The notes under the pieces were generated by a model. It worked only from the letters and a program-made list of their open reading frames with translations, did no database searches and was not told the origin of the DNA. Shown here in pieces: positions 24,614-33,237 of a DNA stretch of 64,000 nt (position 1 is the first letter of the stretch; each line of letters starts with the position of its first letter). This stretch comes from Arthrobacter dokdonellae (GTDB lineage Bacteria > Actinomycetota > Actinomycetes > Actinomycetales > Micrococcaceae): contig NZ_CP029642.1 in assembly GCF_003268655.1 (NCBI RefSeq), positions 930,001-994,000 on the forward strand, read 5' to 3'. A program made the position numbers and the translations under genes.

Positions 24614-26322
24614 GCGCCGCGCTGGGGAACCTGACGGGCGTGCTGGCCGCGGCGCCGACGGCAACGCGGGGGATCAACGTGACGGCCCTCGTCGTCGTCA
24701 TAGTCCTGTTTGTCCTGGTGGGCATCCTGGGGTTCTATGCTGCCCGTTGGCGCAGCGGCGGAACGGACGGGCTGCACTCGCTGGACGAGTGGGGCCTGGG
24801 CGGGCGGAAGTTTGGTTCCTGGATTACGTGGTTCCTGCTCGGCGGCGACTTGTACACGGCGTATACGTTCGTGGCGGTGCCGGCGGCCATGTGGGCGGCC
24901 GGTTCCGTGAGCGGCTTCTTCGCTGTCCCCTACACGATCGTGCTGTACCCGATCGTGTTCCTGCTGATGGCCCGTCTGTGGTCGGTGTCCAAGCGGCACG
25001 GTTTTGTCACGACGGCCGACTTTGTGGGTGGGCGCTACGGCAGCAGGCCCCTGACGCTCGCCATCGCCCTGACGGGCATCATCGCCACCATGCCCTACAT
25101 TGCCCTGCAGCTGGTGGGCATCAAGTCGGTGCTGACTGTGCTGGGCGTGGGCAATCCAGGCAACTGGTTCCTCAACGACCTGCCGCTGATTGTCGCCTTT
25201 GTGGTGCTCGCGGTTTACACGTACACCTCGGGACTGCGCGCCCCGGCCATGATCGCCGTCGTCAAGGACGTGCTGATCTACCTGGCCGTCATCGTTGCCA
25301 TCATCTACCTGCCGTCGAAATTTGGCGGTTGGGAGCACATCTTCGGCGCAGCCCAGGAAAAGATGACCACCGTGAACCCGGCCACAGGCAAGGTCCCCGG
25401 CCCGTTCATCCCGGGCGCGGACAGCTACGCGGCCTACGCGACGCTGGCGCTGGGCTCGGCCATGGCGCTTTTCATGTACCCACACTCCATCACGGGCGTG
25501 CTGGCCACGAAGAGCCGCAACACCATCCGCAAGAACGCCGCCGTGCTGCCGCTGTACTCCCTGGTGCTCGGCTTCCTGGCGCTGCTGGGCTACGTGGCCA
25601 TCGCCGCCGGAACCCATCCTGTGGAGCTGAACGGCAAGACCATCAACCCGCAGCTGGTGGTGCCGCAGCTGTTCCTGGACAACTTCCCGTCCTGGTTTGC
25701 CGGTGTCGCACTGGCAGCCATTGCCGTGGGCGCCCTGGTGCCCGCCGCCATCATGTCCATCGCGGCCGCCAATCTGTTTACCCGCAACATCTACAGGGAC
25801 CTCTTCAGGAAGGACGCGACGCCGCGGCAGGAGGCCAAGGTCTCCAAGCTGGCCTCCCTGGTGGTGAAATTCGGTGCCTTGATATTTGTCATCGGCCTGG
25901 ACGCCTCGGCGGCCATCAACATGCAGCTGCTGGGCGGCATCTGGATCCTGCAGACGTTCCCGGCGATTGTGGCCGGCCTCTATACGCGCTGGTTCCACAA
26001 GTGGGCGCTGTTTGCCGGCTGGGCCGTGGGCATCGTGTACGGCACGTGGACCGCGTACAGCGTGGTCAACCCCGTCACGCACGCGCACTTTGGCGGATCC
26101 ATTGCCGCCATTCCGGGCACGAACACCAAGGTGTACATCGCCGTCACGGCGTTTGTCCTGAACGCCGTGGTGGCCCTGGTGGTGACGCTGGTGCTGCGTG
26201 CGCTGAAGGTTCCGGACGGTAAGGACATCACTAGGGCCTCCGACTACGGTGCCGACGAGGACGATCCCGAGGTCCGGGCGTTCGCGGCCAGGTCGGTGGA
26301 CACGCCCGGGCCGGTCATTTAG
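24610..26322 (+). CDS. mctP: Sodium:solute symporter, monocarboxylate permease type (MctP-like)
   Basis: A 570-residue permease of the SSS family with about 13 membrane segments, importing small monocarboxylates such as lactate, pyruvate or acetate. Characteristic parts are SLDEWGLGGRKFGSWITWFL, GGDLYTAYTFVAVPAAMWAA, KRHGFVTTADFVGGRYGSRP, FMYPHSITGVLATKSRNTIR and PAAIMSIAAANLFTRNIYRD. The GTG start overlaps the DUF3311 stop. A 25-bp perfect hairpin ends the operon 18 bases after its stop. Substrate range is inferred from the family, so alternatives within SSS remain. Confidence 0.88.
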   Translation: MSAALGNLTGVLAAAPTATRGINVTALVVVIVLFVLVGILGFYAARWRSGGTDGLHSLDEWGLGGRKFGSWITWFLLGGDLYTAYTFVAVPAAMWAAGSVSGFFAVPYTIVLYPIVFLLMARLWSVSKRHGFVTTADFVGGRYGSRPLTLAIALTGIIATMPYIALQLVGIKSVLTVLGVGNPGNWFLNDLPLIVAFVVLAVYTYTSGLRAPAMIAVVKDVLIYLAVIVAIIYLPSKFGGWEHIFGAAQEKMTTVNPATGKVPGPFIPGADSYAAYATLALGSAMALFMYPHSITGVLATKSRNTIRKNAAVLPLYSLVLGFLALLGYVAIAAGTHPVELNGKTINPQLVVPQLFLDNFPSWFAGVALAAIAVGALVPAAIMSIAAANLFTRNIYRDLFRKDATPRQEAKVSKLASLVVKFGALIFVIGLDASAAINMQLLGGIWILQTFPAIVAGLYTRWFHKWALFAGWAVGIVYGTWTAYSVVNPVTHAHFGGSIAAIPGTNTKVYIAVTAFVLNAVVALVVTLVLRALKVPDGKDITRASDYGADEDDPEVRAFAARSVDTPGPVI

Positions 26323-26340
26323 CCCTTCCGGCTCCAGGGG

Positions 26341-26394
26341 AAAAGGCAAGGGAACGACGCCGGCCCGCTGGCCGGCGTCGTTCCCTTGCCTTTT
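26341..26394. terminator. Perfect 25-bp hairpin terminator ending in T-run
   Basis: 26341-26365 (AAAAGGCAAGGGAACG...) is exactly complementary to 26370-26394 with a CGCT loop and ends TTTT; the A-run at its left makes it bidirectional. It separates the symporter (plus) from the converging SRPBCC gene (minus). Confidence 0.92.
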
Positions 26395-26410
26395 CGCTGT
26401 ACCTGGCGCC

Positions 26411-27127
26411 CTACGCGTCCGGAAAGTGGGTTTCCATGAAGGTGTCCCACTGGGCGCCGATGGCCTCCAGGGCGGACGCGCCCAGGCCATACGTCGAGGC
26501 GATGACCTGGGCGCCGGGATGATCCCGCAGGCCGTCGACGGCGGCCTGCTGGGCCAGAATGAGCAGCCCGTCGCCATGCTCGGCGTAGTCCGCCACGGTC
26601 AGGCCCAGCTGGGTGTCGGTGCGGTACCAGACCTTGCCGGTGAGCGTGGCGCCCGTGGTGAGCGTGACCTCGTAGGGCTCCCCCGGGTCGGGGAGCCAGC
26701 CGGTGTCAATGCCCAGTGCGTCCCAAAGGTTGGTGTGCGCGGCGCTGGTGCCGTCCACGAAGACGGTGCGGCGCGGTGTATGCGGATGGCGTTCGAGCGC
26801 GAACCGAAGCTGCTGGAGAAAGATGCTCCAGCCCTCGGTGATGTCGGATTCGTACTTGGCCCATTCTCCGGTGGCCGTCCCGCGTTTCATGGTCACCAAG
26901 GTGCCGTCGGGGCGGGGAACAAGGGTGAAGACGTCCCCCATGCTCAACTCCAGGCGGAGGTGGTCGGGGCTTTCCTTGACGTCGTCGTGGTAGATCTGGC
27001 GGATCTCGTCGGCCAGGCCTTCCATTTCCCAGCCGTGCCACTGGGCGGTCCTGGCAGGTTCACGCAGCATGAGCCACACCTGTTCGGCGTCGGCGTTGAC
27101 AAGGACTGAAGGCTGGGTCGTGTCCAT
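26411..27127 (-). CDS. SRPBCC (START-like) domain protein
   Basis: A 238-residue protein starting MDTTQPSVLVNADAEQVWLM. The N-terminal 130 residues follow the AHSA1-like fold (VNADAEQVWLMLREPARTAQ, LVPRPDGTLVTMKRGTATGE, EGWSIFLQQLRFALERHP). The last third (PYEVTLTTGATLTGKVWYRT; HPGAQVIASTYG) looks like a second, related half that ends in a helix. Ligand and role are unknown. It ends 17 bases from the terminator of the converging symporter operon. Confidence 0.8.
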   Translation of the reverse strand: MDTTQPSVLVNADAEQVWLMLREPARTAQWHGWEMEGLADEIRQIYHDDVKESPDHLRLELSMGDVFTLVPRPDGTLVTMKRGTATGEWAKYESDITEGWSIFLQQLRFALERHPHTPRRTVFVDGTSAAHTNLWDALGIDTGWLPDPGEPYEVTLTTGATLTGKVWYRTDTQLGLTVADYAEHGDGLLILAQQAAVDGLRDHPGAQVIASTYGLGASALEAIGAQWDTFMETHFPDA

Positions 27128-27219
27128 GCATCGTAATCTACGCCGCTTCCAAGGAAGGGGCCAGCACGCCAACGGCCGGGGGCGGTGTTCAGCGTCCCCG
27201 GCCCGGCCTAGGGCGGTGT

Positions 27220-27759
27220 CTAGCGCCCCAGCCCGGCGTAGGAGATTGCCTGACGGACCAGCGCGCCGCGGCCTCCCGCAAACTCCGCCTGCACGCCCGG
27301 ACTGAGCACTTCCTCCGGCGTCATCCACGTCAGCTCCAAGGCATCCTGCCGCGGCTCGCATTCGCCGGTCACCGGGATGACGTAGGCGAGGGCGACGGCG
27401 TGCTGCCGCTCGTCCGTGAATCCGGTTTGCGACGGAGAGGGAAGGTATTCTGCCACCGTGAACGGGACGGGGCTGACGGGCAGCTGCGGGAACGCCAGGG
27501 CGCCCAGGTCCTTTTCAATGTGCCTGATCAACGCGGCGCGGATGGTTTCCCGGTAAAGGACGCGCCCGGACACCAGCGTGCGCACCATGCTGCCGTTCTC
27601 GTCGGCCTGCAGCAGCAGGCCCACCTCGTTGACATAGCCCAGGGGGTCCAGGCGCACCGGCACGGCCTCCACATAAACCATGGGAAGCCGGTTCCTGGCT
27701 TCGTACAGGTCCTCTTCGGACAGCCAGCCGGGATACGGATCAGGGGTACGGACGCTCAT
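27220..27759 (-). CDS. NUDIX-like hydrolase family protein (DUF4916)
   Basis: A 179-residue protein starting MSVRTPDPYPGWLSEEDLYE. The Nudix fold is suggested by GRVLYRETIRAALIRHIEKD, which has the spacing of the Nudix box, but the catalytic REUXEE is changed to RHIEKD, as in DUF4916 members. The helix-strand pattern (LGYVNEVGLLLQADENG before it, AVALAYVIPVTGE after it) also fits. Catalytic competence is uncertain. Neighbours are unrelated small cytoplasmic proteins. Confidence 0.82.
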   Translation of the reverse strand: MSVRTPDPYPGWLSEEDLYEARNRLPMVYVEAVPVRLDPLGYVNEVGLLLQADENGSMVRTLVSGRVLYRETIRAALIRHIEKDLGALAFPQLPVSPVPFTVAEYLPSPSQTGFTDERQHAVALAYVIPVTGECEPRQDALELTWMTPEEVLSPGVQAEFAGGRGALVRQAISYAGLGR

Positions 27760-27799
27760 GTAACAGTTCTACCGCATGAACGCCCCGGCCAGCTTCCGC

Positions 27800-28531
27800 T
27801 CACGTCCACGCGGCCCCGTCCGCCATGATCCGCAAGGTGCCGTCCGGGGTTTGCACCGACAGGGCGCCGCGGTCCGGTGCAGCCGGCACCCCCTGGGAGG
27901 TGAGGCGGGCGCCGAGGGCGGCGAGGTCGCCGTCGTACTCCAGGGCCGGCACGACGCCGGATGCCGGCCTGGGCTGCACAACCACCAGGCCGCCGTTCTT
28001 GGCGCGGAAGGCGGCGTGGCCGTCAGTGCGCGGCGGGACGGGGCGGGCGCCGATGTCCGCAAGCACCTTCCGGGCACCATCCGGCTCCGGCGTGCGCCAC
28101 AGCTGGACCACCGTGAGCCGCCCGGGGGCTCGATGTCCCCGGGTGCCGTTCCCGGGCCCCGCGTCTCCGGGGTCGTCCGCGGCATCCGCGAGGTCCGCGG
28201 CATCCGCGACTGGGTCGGCCAGGAAGCTGAAGCCGTCAGGGGCCGTGACGCGTGCTGAGGGGCCGTGGTCGGATTCGACCAGCTCGGCCCGCGTGCCGTC
28301 GGCAAGGGTGCGGCGGACAAAAACCTCGCGTTCGCGGATTTCAAAGCCCAGCCGCGTCACGCCGTCGTCCTCGCTGCCCGGGGCGACCCGGTGCAGGCCC
28401 ACCTTGCCGTTGCCGGAGCCAAAGACGCGCCAGCCGCCGTGGTCCTCCGTGCAGGCCAGGCCCAGCGCGGTGAGCAGGGCGGTCCAACGGTCCGGCCTGG
28501 ACGTGAACAGGATGGGGCGCACTCGCAGCAT
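27800..28531 (-). CDS. VOC (glyoxalase-like) superfamily protein
   Basis: A 243-residue protein with start at 28531 (MLRVRPILFTSRPDRWTALL) behind GGAGAAAA. Two halves each show a beta-alpha-beta-beta-beta glyoxalase pattern: residues 1-105 (WTALLTALGLACTEDHGGWR; VFGSGNGKVGLHRV) and 135-243 (LTVVQLWRTPEPDGARKVLA; GGLVVVQPRPASG), with a low-complexity Asp/Ala/Gly linker between. Metal ligands are not obvious, so it may bind a ligand rather than catalyse. It diverges from the YdeI-like gene. Confidence 0.8.
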   Translation of the reverse strand: MLRVRPILFTSRPDRWTALLTALGLACTEDHGGWRVFGSGNGKVGLHRVAPGSEDDGVTRLGFEIREREVFVRRTLADGTRAELVESDHGPSARVTAPDGFSFLADPVADAADLADAADDPGDAGPGNGTRGHRAPGRLTVVQLWRTPEPDGARKVLADIGARPVPPRTDGHAAFRAKNGGLVVVQPRPASGVVPALEYDGDLAALGARLTSQGVPAAPDRGALSVQTPDGTLRIMADGAAWT

Positions 28532-28582
28532 TTTTCTCCGACGGTGGTGGTGCCCCCACGCTACCAAAGTTAGGGTAAAGCC

Positions 28583-29170
28583 ATGATCGAGCTGCCCGAA
28601 CTTCTGCTGCCGGACGCGGGGTCGTGGCGGGCCTGGCTGGCCGAACACCACGCGTCGAGCCCGGGAGTCCGGCTGGTGCTGCACAAAAAGGGTGGCACCG
28701 TCACGGCGCTGGACTACGCCGGCGCCCTCGATGGGGCACTCTGTTTTGGCTGGATTGACGGCGTCATCGGCAGGCGCGACGCCGGCAGCTACCTTACGCG
28801 GTTCACGCCGCGCACGCGGACCAGCAAATGGTCGAAGAACAACATCGGCAACATTGAGCGGCTTGCCGCCGCTGGACTGCTCGAAGCTGCCGGGCAGGCC
28901 GCCGTCGACGCTGCCAAGGCCGACGGCCGCTGGGAGGCAGCCTACGCGGGCCAGTCGGCGGCGGAGGTCCCGGCAGACCTCGCCGCGGCCATCGCGGACA
29001 ATCCGCGGGCGCAGGCCATGTTCAATGTCCTGACGGCCGTGAACCGCTACGCCCTGATCTACCGGACCACCACGGTGAAGGCCCCGGCGGCCCGGGCCGC
29101 GAAGATTGCCCGCTTCGTGGAGATGCTGGCGGCCGGGGACGCCCCCTATCCCCAAAAGCGCCGTCCCTGA
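28583..29170 (+). CDS. YdeI/OmpD-associated family protein
   Basis: A 195-residue cytoplasmic protein. The N-terminal part (SWRAWLAEHHASSPGVRLVL; HKKGG) leads to the hallmark LDYAGALDGALCFGWIDGVI, then SYLTRFTPRTRTSKWSKNNI and the C-terminal YRTTTVKAPAARAAKIARFV. These are the conserved blocks of the YdeI family; the molecular role is unsettled, with links to acid and antimicrobial peptide tolerance in other bacteria. Single gene, divergent from the VOC gene. Confidence 0.88.
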   Translation: MIELPELLLPDAGSWRAWLAEHHASSPGVRLVLHKKGGTVTALDYAGALDGALCFGWIDGVIGRRDAGSYLTRFTPRTRTSKWSKNNIGNIERLAAAGLLEAAGQAAVDAAKADGRWEAAYAGQSAAEVPADLAAAIADNPRAQAMFNVLTAVNRYALIYRTTTVKAPAARAAKIARFVEMLAAGDAPYPQKRRP

Positions 29171-29266
29171 GCTGTGTGGCAGAAACTGCAGCCCCTCTGT
29201 TTTGTGGCGTGGCGGCCGACGGTGCTGCGGGAAGGTCGGCGGGATGAATTTCGCGGGTTCTGGCGC

Positions 29267-30337
29267 TCAGCTGCCGAGGGCGGCCGCCGCCTCGAAGACC
29301 GTCCAGCGCTGCACGGCGGCGGACAGCATCCCCGGCTCCGGTGCGCCGACGAGTTCGCCGGCCGTGTCCCGGACCAGCCGCGCCGCCGTGGTGCGCGCCG
29401 GGGCGGGCAGCCGCCGGTCCCCCGCGGAGACGGCCAGGTACCGGCACAGGATGCCGGTGAACAGGCTGCCGTCCGCGCCCGGTTCCAGCCGCAGACCGCC
29501 GCCTCCGGTGGCCAGCCGCCGTTCGATTGCGGCCACCAGTTCCGCCGCCTGTTCCGCGTACCGGGGATGGTCCAGTGCCAGCAGGGCGGCCAGGACAGGC
29601 CCCTGGTTGTAGGTGTAGATGGTGCGTTCCACCTCCGGGCCGCGGGCGGAGGGATGGAGGCCGTCCAGGTACAGCCCTGACGCGTCGTCGAACAGCCGCG
29701 CGCGCAGCCAGTCCGCCAACGCGCGGCCCCGGTTCGGTTCGCCGATACGGGCAAAGTGCAGGGCCGCGGGCCCGTTCACGGGAGTGTTCTTGTAGTCGCG
29801 CTTCCGGGACCAGTAAAGGCCACCTCCCAGGACGTCGTCGTGCGCGGCGCGCAGCTGGGCCGTGAGCGTGGAGGAGGCAAGGCCGGCGAGCGTTGCAGGC
29901 CTGCCCGCGGCCGCCCGCGAAAGCTGGTCGAGCCGGCCGGCGGCCAGGGCCAGCCAGGCCATGTCGTCGTAGTAAAAATTGGGGAAGCGGCCAAAGTTGC
30001 GGACCATGATGCCGCGCAGCAGCGCCCTTCCCCGTGCCAGGTCTTGTGCGGCGGCGTCCCGGTTGCCCCCGCGCAGGCCGCGGAATCCCGCATCCACCAC
30101 GGCATCGAGGTAGTGGGCCTGCCACCAGTAGTGCCACTCCGACCACGGGGCCGGTGCCTGGGCAGGAGGGCTGGCAACGGCGCCGATCCACGTGCCGGGC
30201 AGCCGCATGAGCCGGTGGCCAAAGCGTGCGTGCACGGCGCCCGCCGCCGCGGCGGCGAGCATGCCCCAATCGGCTGGCTGGCCCCCGCCGGCCGGGCCTC
30301 CGGCCCCGTGCCGCCCGCTGTTGCCCGTCATGTACAC
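29267..30337 (-). CDS. Glycoside hydrolase family 76-like protein
   Basis: A 356-residue alpha-helical barrel protein like alpha-1,6-mannanases. The adjacent catalytic aspartates appear in FYYDDMAWLALA near residue 120; other landmarks are WSEWHYWWQAHYLDAVVDAG, GGGLYWSRKRDYKNTPVNGP, YTYNQGPVLAALLAL and LFTGILCRYLAV. There is no signal peptide, so it acts inside the cell unless the start is wrong. GTG/ATG choices at 30337 or 30331 differ by two residues. It may trim mannose polymers or glycolipid glycans. It is divergent from the fatty-acyl dehydrogenase pair. Confidence 0.85.
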   Translation of the reverse strand: MYMTGNSGRHGAGGPAGGGQPADWGMLAAAAAGAVHARFGHRLMRLPGTWIGAVASPPAQAPAPWSEWHYWWQAHYLDAVVDAGFRGLRGGNRDAAAQDLARGRALLRGIMVRNFGRFPNFYYDDMAWLALAAGRLDQLSRAAAGRPATLAGLASSTLTAQLRAAHDDVLGGGLYWSRKRDYKNTPVNGPAALHFARIGEPNRGRALADWLRARLFDDASGLYLDGLHPSARGPEVERTIYTYNQGPVLAALLALDHPRYAEQAAELVAAIERRLATGGGGLRLEPGADGSLFTGILCRYLAVSAGDRRLPAPARTTAARLVRDTAGELVGAPEPGMLSAAVQRWTVFEAAAALGS

Positions 30338-30371
30338 AGCGTACTGTTTGCCGTGGGGCCTCTGGATTTCA

Positions 30372-30387
30372 GTTAGTATGCATTAAC
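30372..30387. promoter_or_regulatory. Imperfect palindrome before the acyl oxidation operon
   Basis: GTTA-N8-TAAC (GTTAGTATGCATTAAC) lies 50 bases before the SDR start, in a short AT-rich stretch between divergent genes. It could bind a TetR- or GntR-type fatty acid regulator; none is nearby. Confidence 0.35.
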
Positions 30388-30437
30388 GCAGTTTGGCAGC
30401 CCGGCAGCGGCCCGGCGGACCTCAACGAGGAGGAAAC

Positions 30438-31217
30438 ATGGACATTTCAAACAACGGCACCGTTGCGCTCGTCACCGGCGGCGCCTCCGGCCTGGGCGCC
30501 GCCACGGCGAGGCGCCTGCACGCGGCGGGGGCCGGCGTCGTGCTGGTGGACCTGCCCAGCTCCAGCGGTGCGGAGCTGGCGGCGGAACTGGGGGAGCGGG
30601 CCGTATTTGTTCCGGCGGACGTGACCGACGAAGGCCAGGTGCGCGCGGCCATCGAGGCGGCGGCCGGACTCGGCACGCTGCGCATCGCGGTCAACTGCGC
30701 GGGAATCGCGACGCCGGGCAAGGTGCTGGGCCGTGAGGGCGTCCTGCCCCTGGAGCAGTTCAGCCGCGTGGTCCAGGTCAACCTGGTCGGCACCTTCAAC
30801 GTGGTCCGTCTCTGCGCTGAGGCCATGGCCGCGGCCCAGCAGCTCGACGGCGAGTTCGGCCCCGAGCGCGGCGTCATCGTCAACACCGCCTCCGTGGCCG
30901 CCTTCGACGGGCAGATCGGCCAGCCCGCCTACGCCGCGTCCAAGGGCGCCGTCGCGGCCATGACCCTGCCCCTGGCCCGCGAACTGGCGCGCTCCCTGAT
31001 CCGCGTCATGACCATCGCGCCGGGCATTTTCGAAACGCCCATGCTGGCCGGGCTGCCGCAGGCCGCGCAGGATTCGCTGGGGCAGCAGGTGCCGCACCCA
31101 TCGCGCCTGGGCAAGCCGGCCGAATACGCCGCGCTGGTGGAGCACATCACCGCCAACGCCATGCTCAACGGCGAAACCATCCGGCTCGACGGCGCCATCC
31201 GGATGGCGCCCAAGTGA
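30438..31217 (+). CDS. SDR, 3-hydroxyacyl-CoA dehydrogenase type II (HSD10-like)
   Basis: A 259-residue NAD-dependent dehydrogenase. [15 protein letters not shown] binds cofactor, VLVDLPSS fixes NAD preference, the catalytic set is [20 protein letters not shown] with YAASK. The ending [20 protein letters not shown] is typical of the type II 3-hydroxyacyl-CoA/2-methyl-3-hydroxybutyryl-CoA dehydrogenases. Start at 30438 has GAGGAGG. The stop overlaps the acyl-CoA dehydrogenase GTG (GTGA). Together they give two oxidation steps for a short or branched acyl-CoA. Confidence 0.9.
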   Translation: MDISNNGTVALVTGGASGLGAATARRLHAAGAGVVLVDLPSSSGAELAAELGERAVFVPADVTDEGQVRAAIEAAAGLGTLRIAVNCAGIATPGKVLGREGVLPLEQFSRVVQVNLVGTFNVVRLCAEAMAAAQQLDGEFGPERGVIVNTASVAAFDGQIGQPAYAASKGAVAAMTLPLARELARSLIRVMTIAPGIFETPMLAGLPQAAQDSLGQQVPHPSRLGKPAEYAALVEHITANAMLNGETIRLDGAIRMAPK

Positions 31218-32395
31218 CGGACCTTCCCGAGGCGGACTTTTACGACGTCGAATCCCTGCTCACCGCCGGGGAGGCGGCCAAGCTGGCGCAGCTGCGCGAG
31301 TTTCTGGCCGCCGAGGTTGCCCCGCACGCCGTGGACTGGTGGAACGACGCCGAGTTCCCGGCCCACATCCTGCCGCAGATCGCCGCGCTGGGGCTCGCCG
31401 CCCCGGACCGGCGCCACTTCAGCCACCTGTTCACCGGCCTGGTGGTGGCGGAGATGACGCGCGCGGACACCTCGCTGGCCACGTTCTTCCTGGTCCACCA
31501 CGACCTCTTTGTCCAGGCCCTGATCGACTTTGGCTCCGAGGACCAGAAGGAGCGGCTGCTGGCGGACGCCGTCGCCCTGCGCACCACGGGCGCCTTCGCC
31601 CTGACGGAGCCTGGCCACGGCAGCGACGTGGCCGGCGGCATGGTCACCACCGCCCGCAAGGTGGTGGACGACGCCGGCACCTCCTGGGTGCTCAACGGCG
31701 CCAAGCGCTGGATCGGCAACGGGACGTTCTGCAACCACATGCTGCTTTGGGCCAAGGATGCCGACACCGGGCAGGTGCGCGGCTTCATCCTGGACGCGTC
31801 CCTGCCGGGTGTGACGCGGACCAGGATCGAGCACAAGATCGCGCTGCGGACCGTCCAAAACGCGGACATCCTGCTCGATGACGTGCGCGTGGAGGAGCGC
31901 GACCGCTTCAGCGGCATCGGCTCGTTCGGCGACACGAACAAACTCCTGCGCGCCTCGCGGATTTCCGTCGCATGGCAGGCCGTGGGGCAGCAGCTGGCGG
32001 CCTTCGACGTGGCCCGGGCCTACGCCGTCGAACGCCACCAGTTTGGCAGGCCGCTGGCGTCCTTCCAGCTGGTCCAGGGCCAGCTGGTGAAGATGCTCGG
32101 CAACGCGACGGCCTCGCTGGCCATGATGGTGCGCCTTGCCGCGCTGCAGGACCGTGACGGGGACGGCGACGCCACGATGGCGCAGGTGGCGCTGGCCAAG
32201 GCGCACACCACGGCGGCCATGCGCGAGACCGTGGCGATGGGCAGGTCCATCCTGGGCGGCAACGGCATTGTCACCGATTACCGCATGGCCAAGATCTTTG
32301 CCGACGCCGAGGCCATCTACACGTACGAGGGCTCGCACGAGGTCAACACCCTCATCGCCGGGCGCGCCATCACGGGCATCTCCGCGATCGTGTGA
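31214..32395 (+). CDS. Acyl-CoA dehydrogenase (glutaryl-CoA dehydrogenase-like)
   Basis: A 393-residue FAD enzyme. Typical parts are [14 protein letters not shown] (substrate and FAD site), [39 protein letters not shown] and the C-terminal catalytic Glu in [20 protein letters not shown], which matches the glutaryl-CoA dehydrogenase class. It is coupled to the upstream HSD10-like gene by a four-base overlap. The Arg that recognises a second carboxylate could not be judged, so the substrate may be glutaryl-CoA or a medium or branched acyl-CoA. A perfect 26-bp hairpin lies 28 bases after the stop. Confidence 0.9.
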   Translation: MTDLPEADFYDVESLLTAGEAAKLAQLREFLAAEVAPHAVDWWNDAEFPAHILPQIAALGLAAPDRRHFSHLFTGLVVAEMTRADTSLATFFLVHHDLFVQALIDFGSEDQKERLLADAVALRTTGAFALTEPGHGSDVAGGMVTTARKVVDDAGTSWVLNGAKRWIGNGTFCNHMLLWAKDADTGQVRGFILDASLPGVTRTRIEHKIALRTVQNADILLDDVRVEERDRFSGIGSFGDTNKLLRASRISVAWQAVGQQLAAFDVARAYAVERHQFGRPLASFQLVQGQLVKMLGNATASLAMMVRLAALQDRDGDGDATMAQVALAKAHTTAAMRETVAMGRSILGGNGIVTDYRMAKIFADAEAIYTYEGSHEVNTLIAGRAITGISAIV

Positions 32396-32423
32396 CGCCC
32401 CGTTGCCCCGGTGCCCCGGTGCC

Positions 32424-32489
32424 CCGTTGAGGTTGGAGATCATGACGCCCGCTCGTTCCTCGCGGCGTCATGATCTCCAACCTCAACGG
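32424..32489. terminator. Perfect 26-bp hairpin with repeat-family ends
   Basis: 32424-32449 is exactly complementary to 32464-32489 with a 14-base loop. The outer end CGTTGAGGTTGGAGAT is shared with the element at 39801-39934. It sits after the acyl-CoA dehydrogenase stop and before an independent SRPBCC gene, so it can terminate transcription. No T-run. Confidence 0.8.
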
Positions 32490-32514
32490 TGCGGGACGGT
32501 GAAAGAATGGTGTG

Positions 32515-33117
32515 ATGGGATCGAACAGCCACACTGACAAGGCCGGACGGCAGCAAGACCGTCCGGACAACGGCCGCCTGAACAAGGACATGGCCCGTTT
32601 TGCGCCGGGCACCGTCGAGACACTGGACGGCGGACAGGTCAAGCTGACCCTCGCCCGCAACTACGCGGCCGCGCCGGGGGAGGTGTGGGCCATGCTGACG
32701 GAGCCCGCCAACACCGAGCTGTGGTGGTGCAGGGTGCGAGGCCGGGCCCGGACGGGATCGTCCTTTGACCTCAAATGGCTCAACGTCAAGGACGAGGGCC
32801 ACGGCATCGAAACCGATTGGTGGAACGGGCGCGTCCTGGAAGCCGCAGCGCCGCAGGTCCTGGAAATCAGCAACGCCATGCATGGCACCATCCGGGTGGA
32901 GCTCACGCCCAGCGGCGCCGGTACCCGGCTGGTCTTCACGAATGTCATTGCGGTGCCGCAGGACGTGGTGCTGATGTCGCTGGCCGGCTGGCACGTGCAC
33001 CTGGACCACCTGGCCGAGGCGCTGGAGGGCAGGGCCGTGGACTGGCAGCACTGGTGGGACGATTTTTACCCCTGCTGGGAGCAGGTCCACGCGGCCTATG
33101 TTTCGCCCGGCACCTGA
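32515..33117 (+). CDS. SRPBCC (AHSA1-like) protein
   Basis: A 200-residue protein starting MGSNSHTDKAGRQQD; a GTG three bases earlier is also usable. The first 40 residues are polar and probably disordered. The core LARNYAAAPGEVWAMLTEPA, then LWWCRVRGRARTGSSFDLKW and HLDHLAEALEGRAVDWQHWW is the activator-of-Hsp90-ATPase-like START fold. Role unknown. It precedes ppc by 120 bases containing a GGCCCC/GGGGCC hairpin. Confidence 0.8.
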   Translation: MGSNSHTDKAGRQQDRPDNGRLNKDMARFAPGTVETLDGGQVKLTLARNYAAAPGEVWAMLTEPANTELWWCRVRGRARTGSSFDLKWLNVKDEGHGIETDWWNGRVLEAAAPQVLEISNAMHGTIRVELTPSGAGTRLVFTNVIAVPQDVVLMSLAGWHVHLDHLAEALEGRAVDWQHWWDDFYPCWEQVHAAYVSPGT

Positions 33118-33237
33118 GACCGACTGGCGGGTGTGAGGGCCCACACAGTACTATCCAAAAGGCCCCAGCTTGGGCCCCACCGTATTCAACGCCGCATACG
33201 AGCACTCCAGAATCACAGACCGTAAGGACGCTGACTC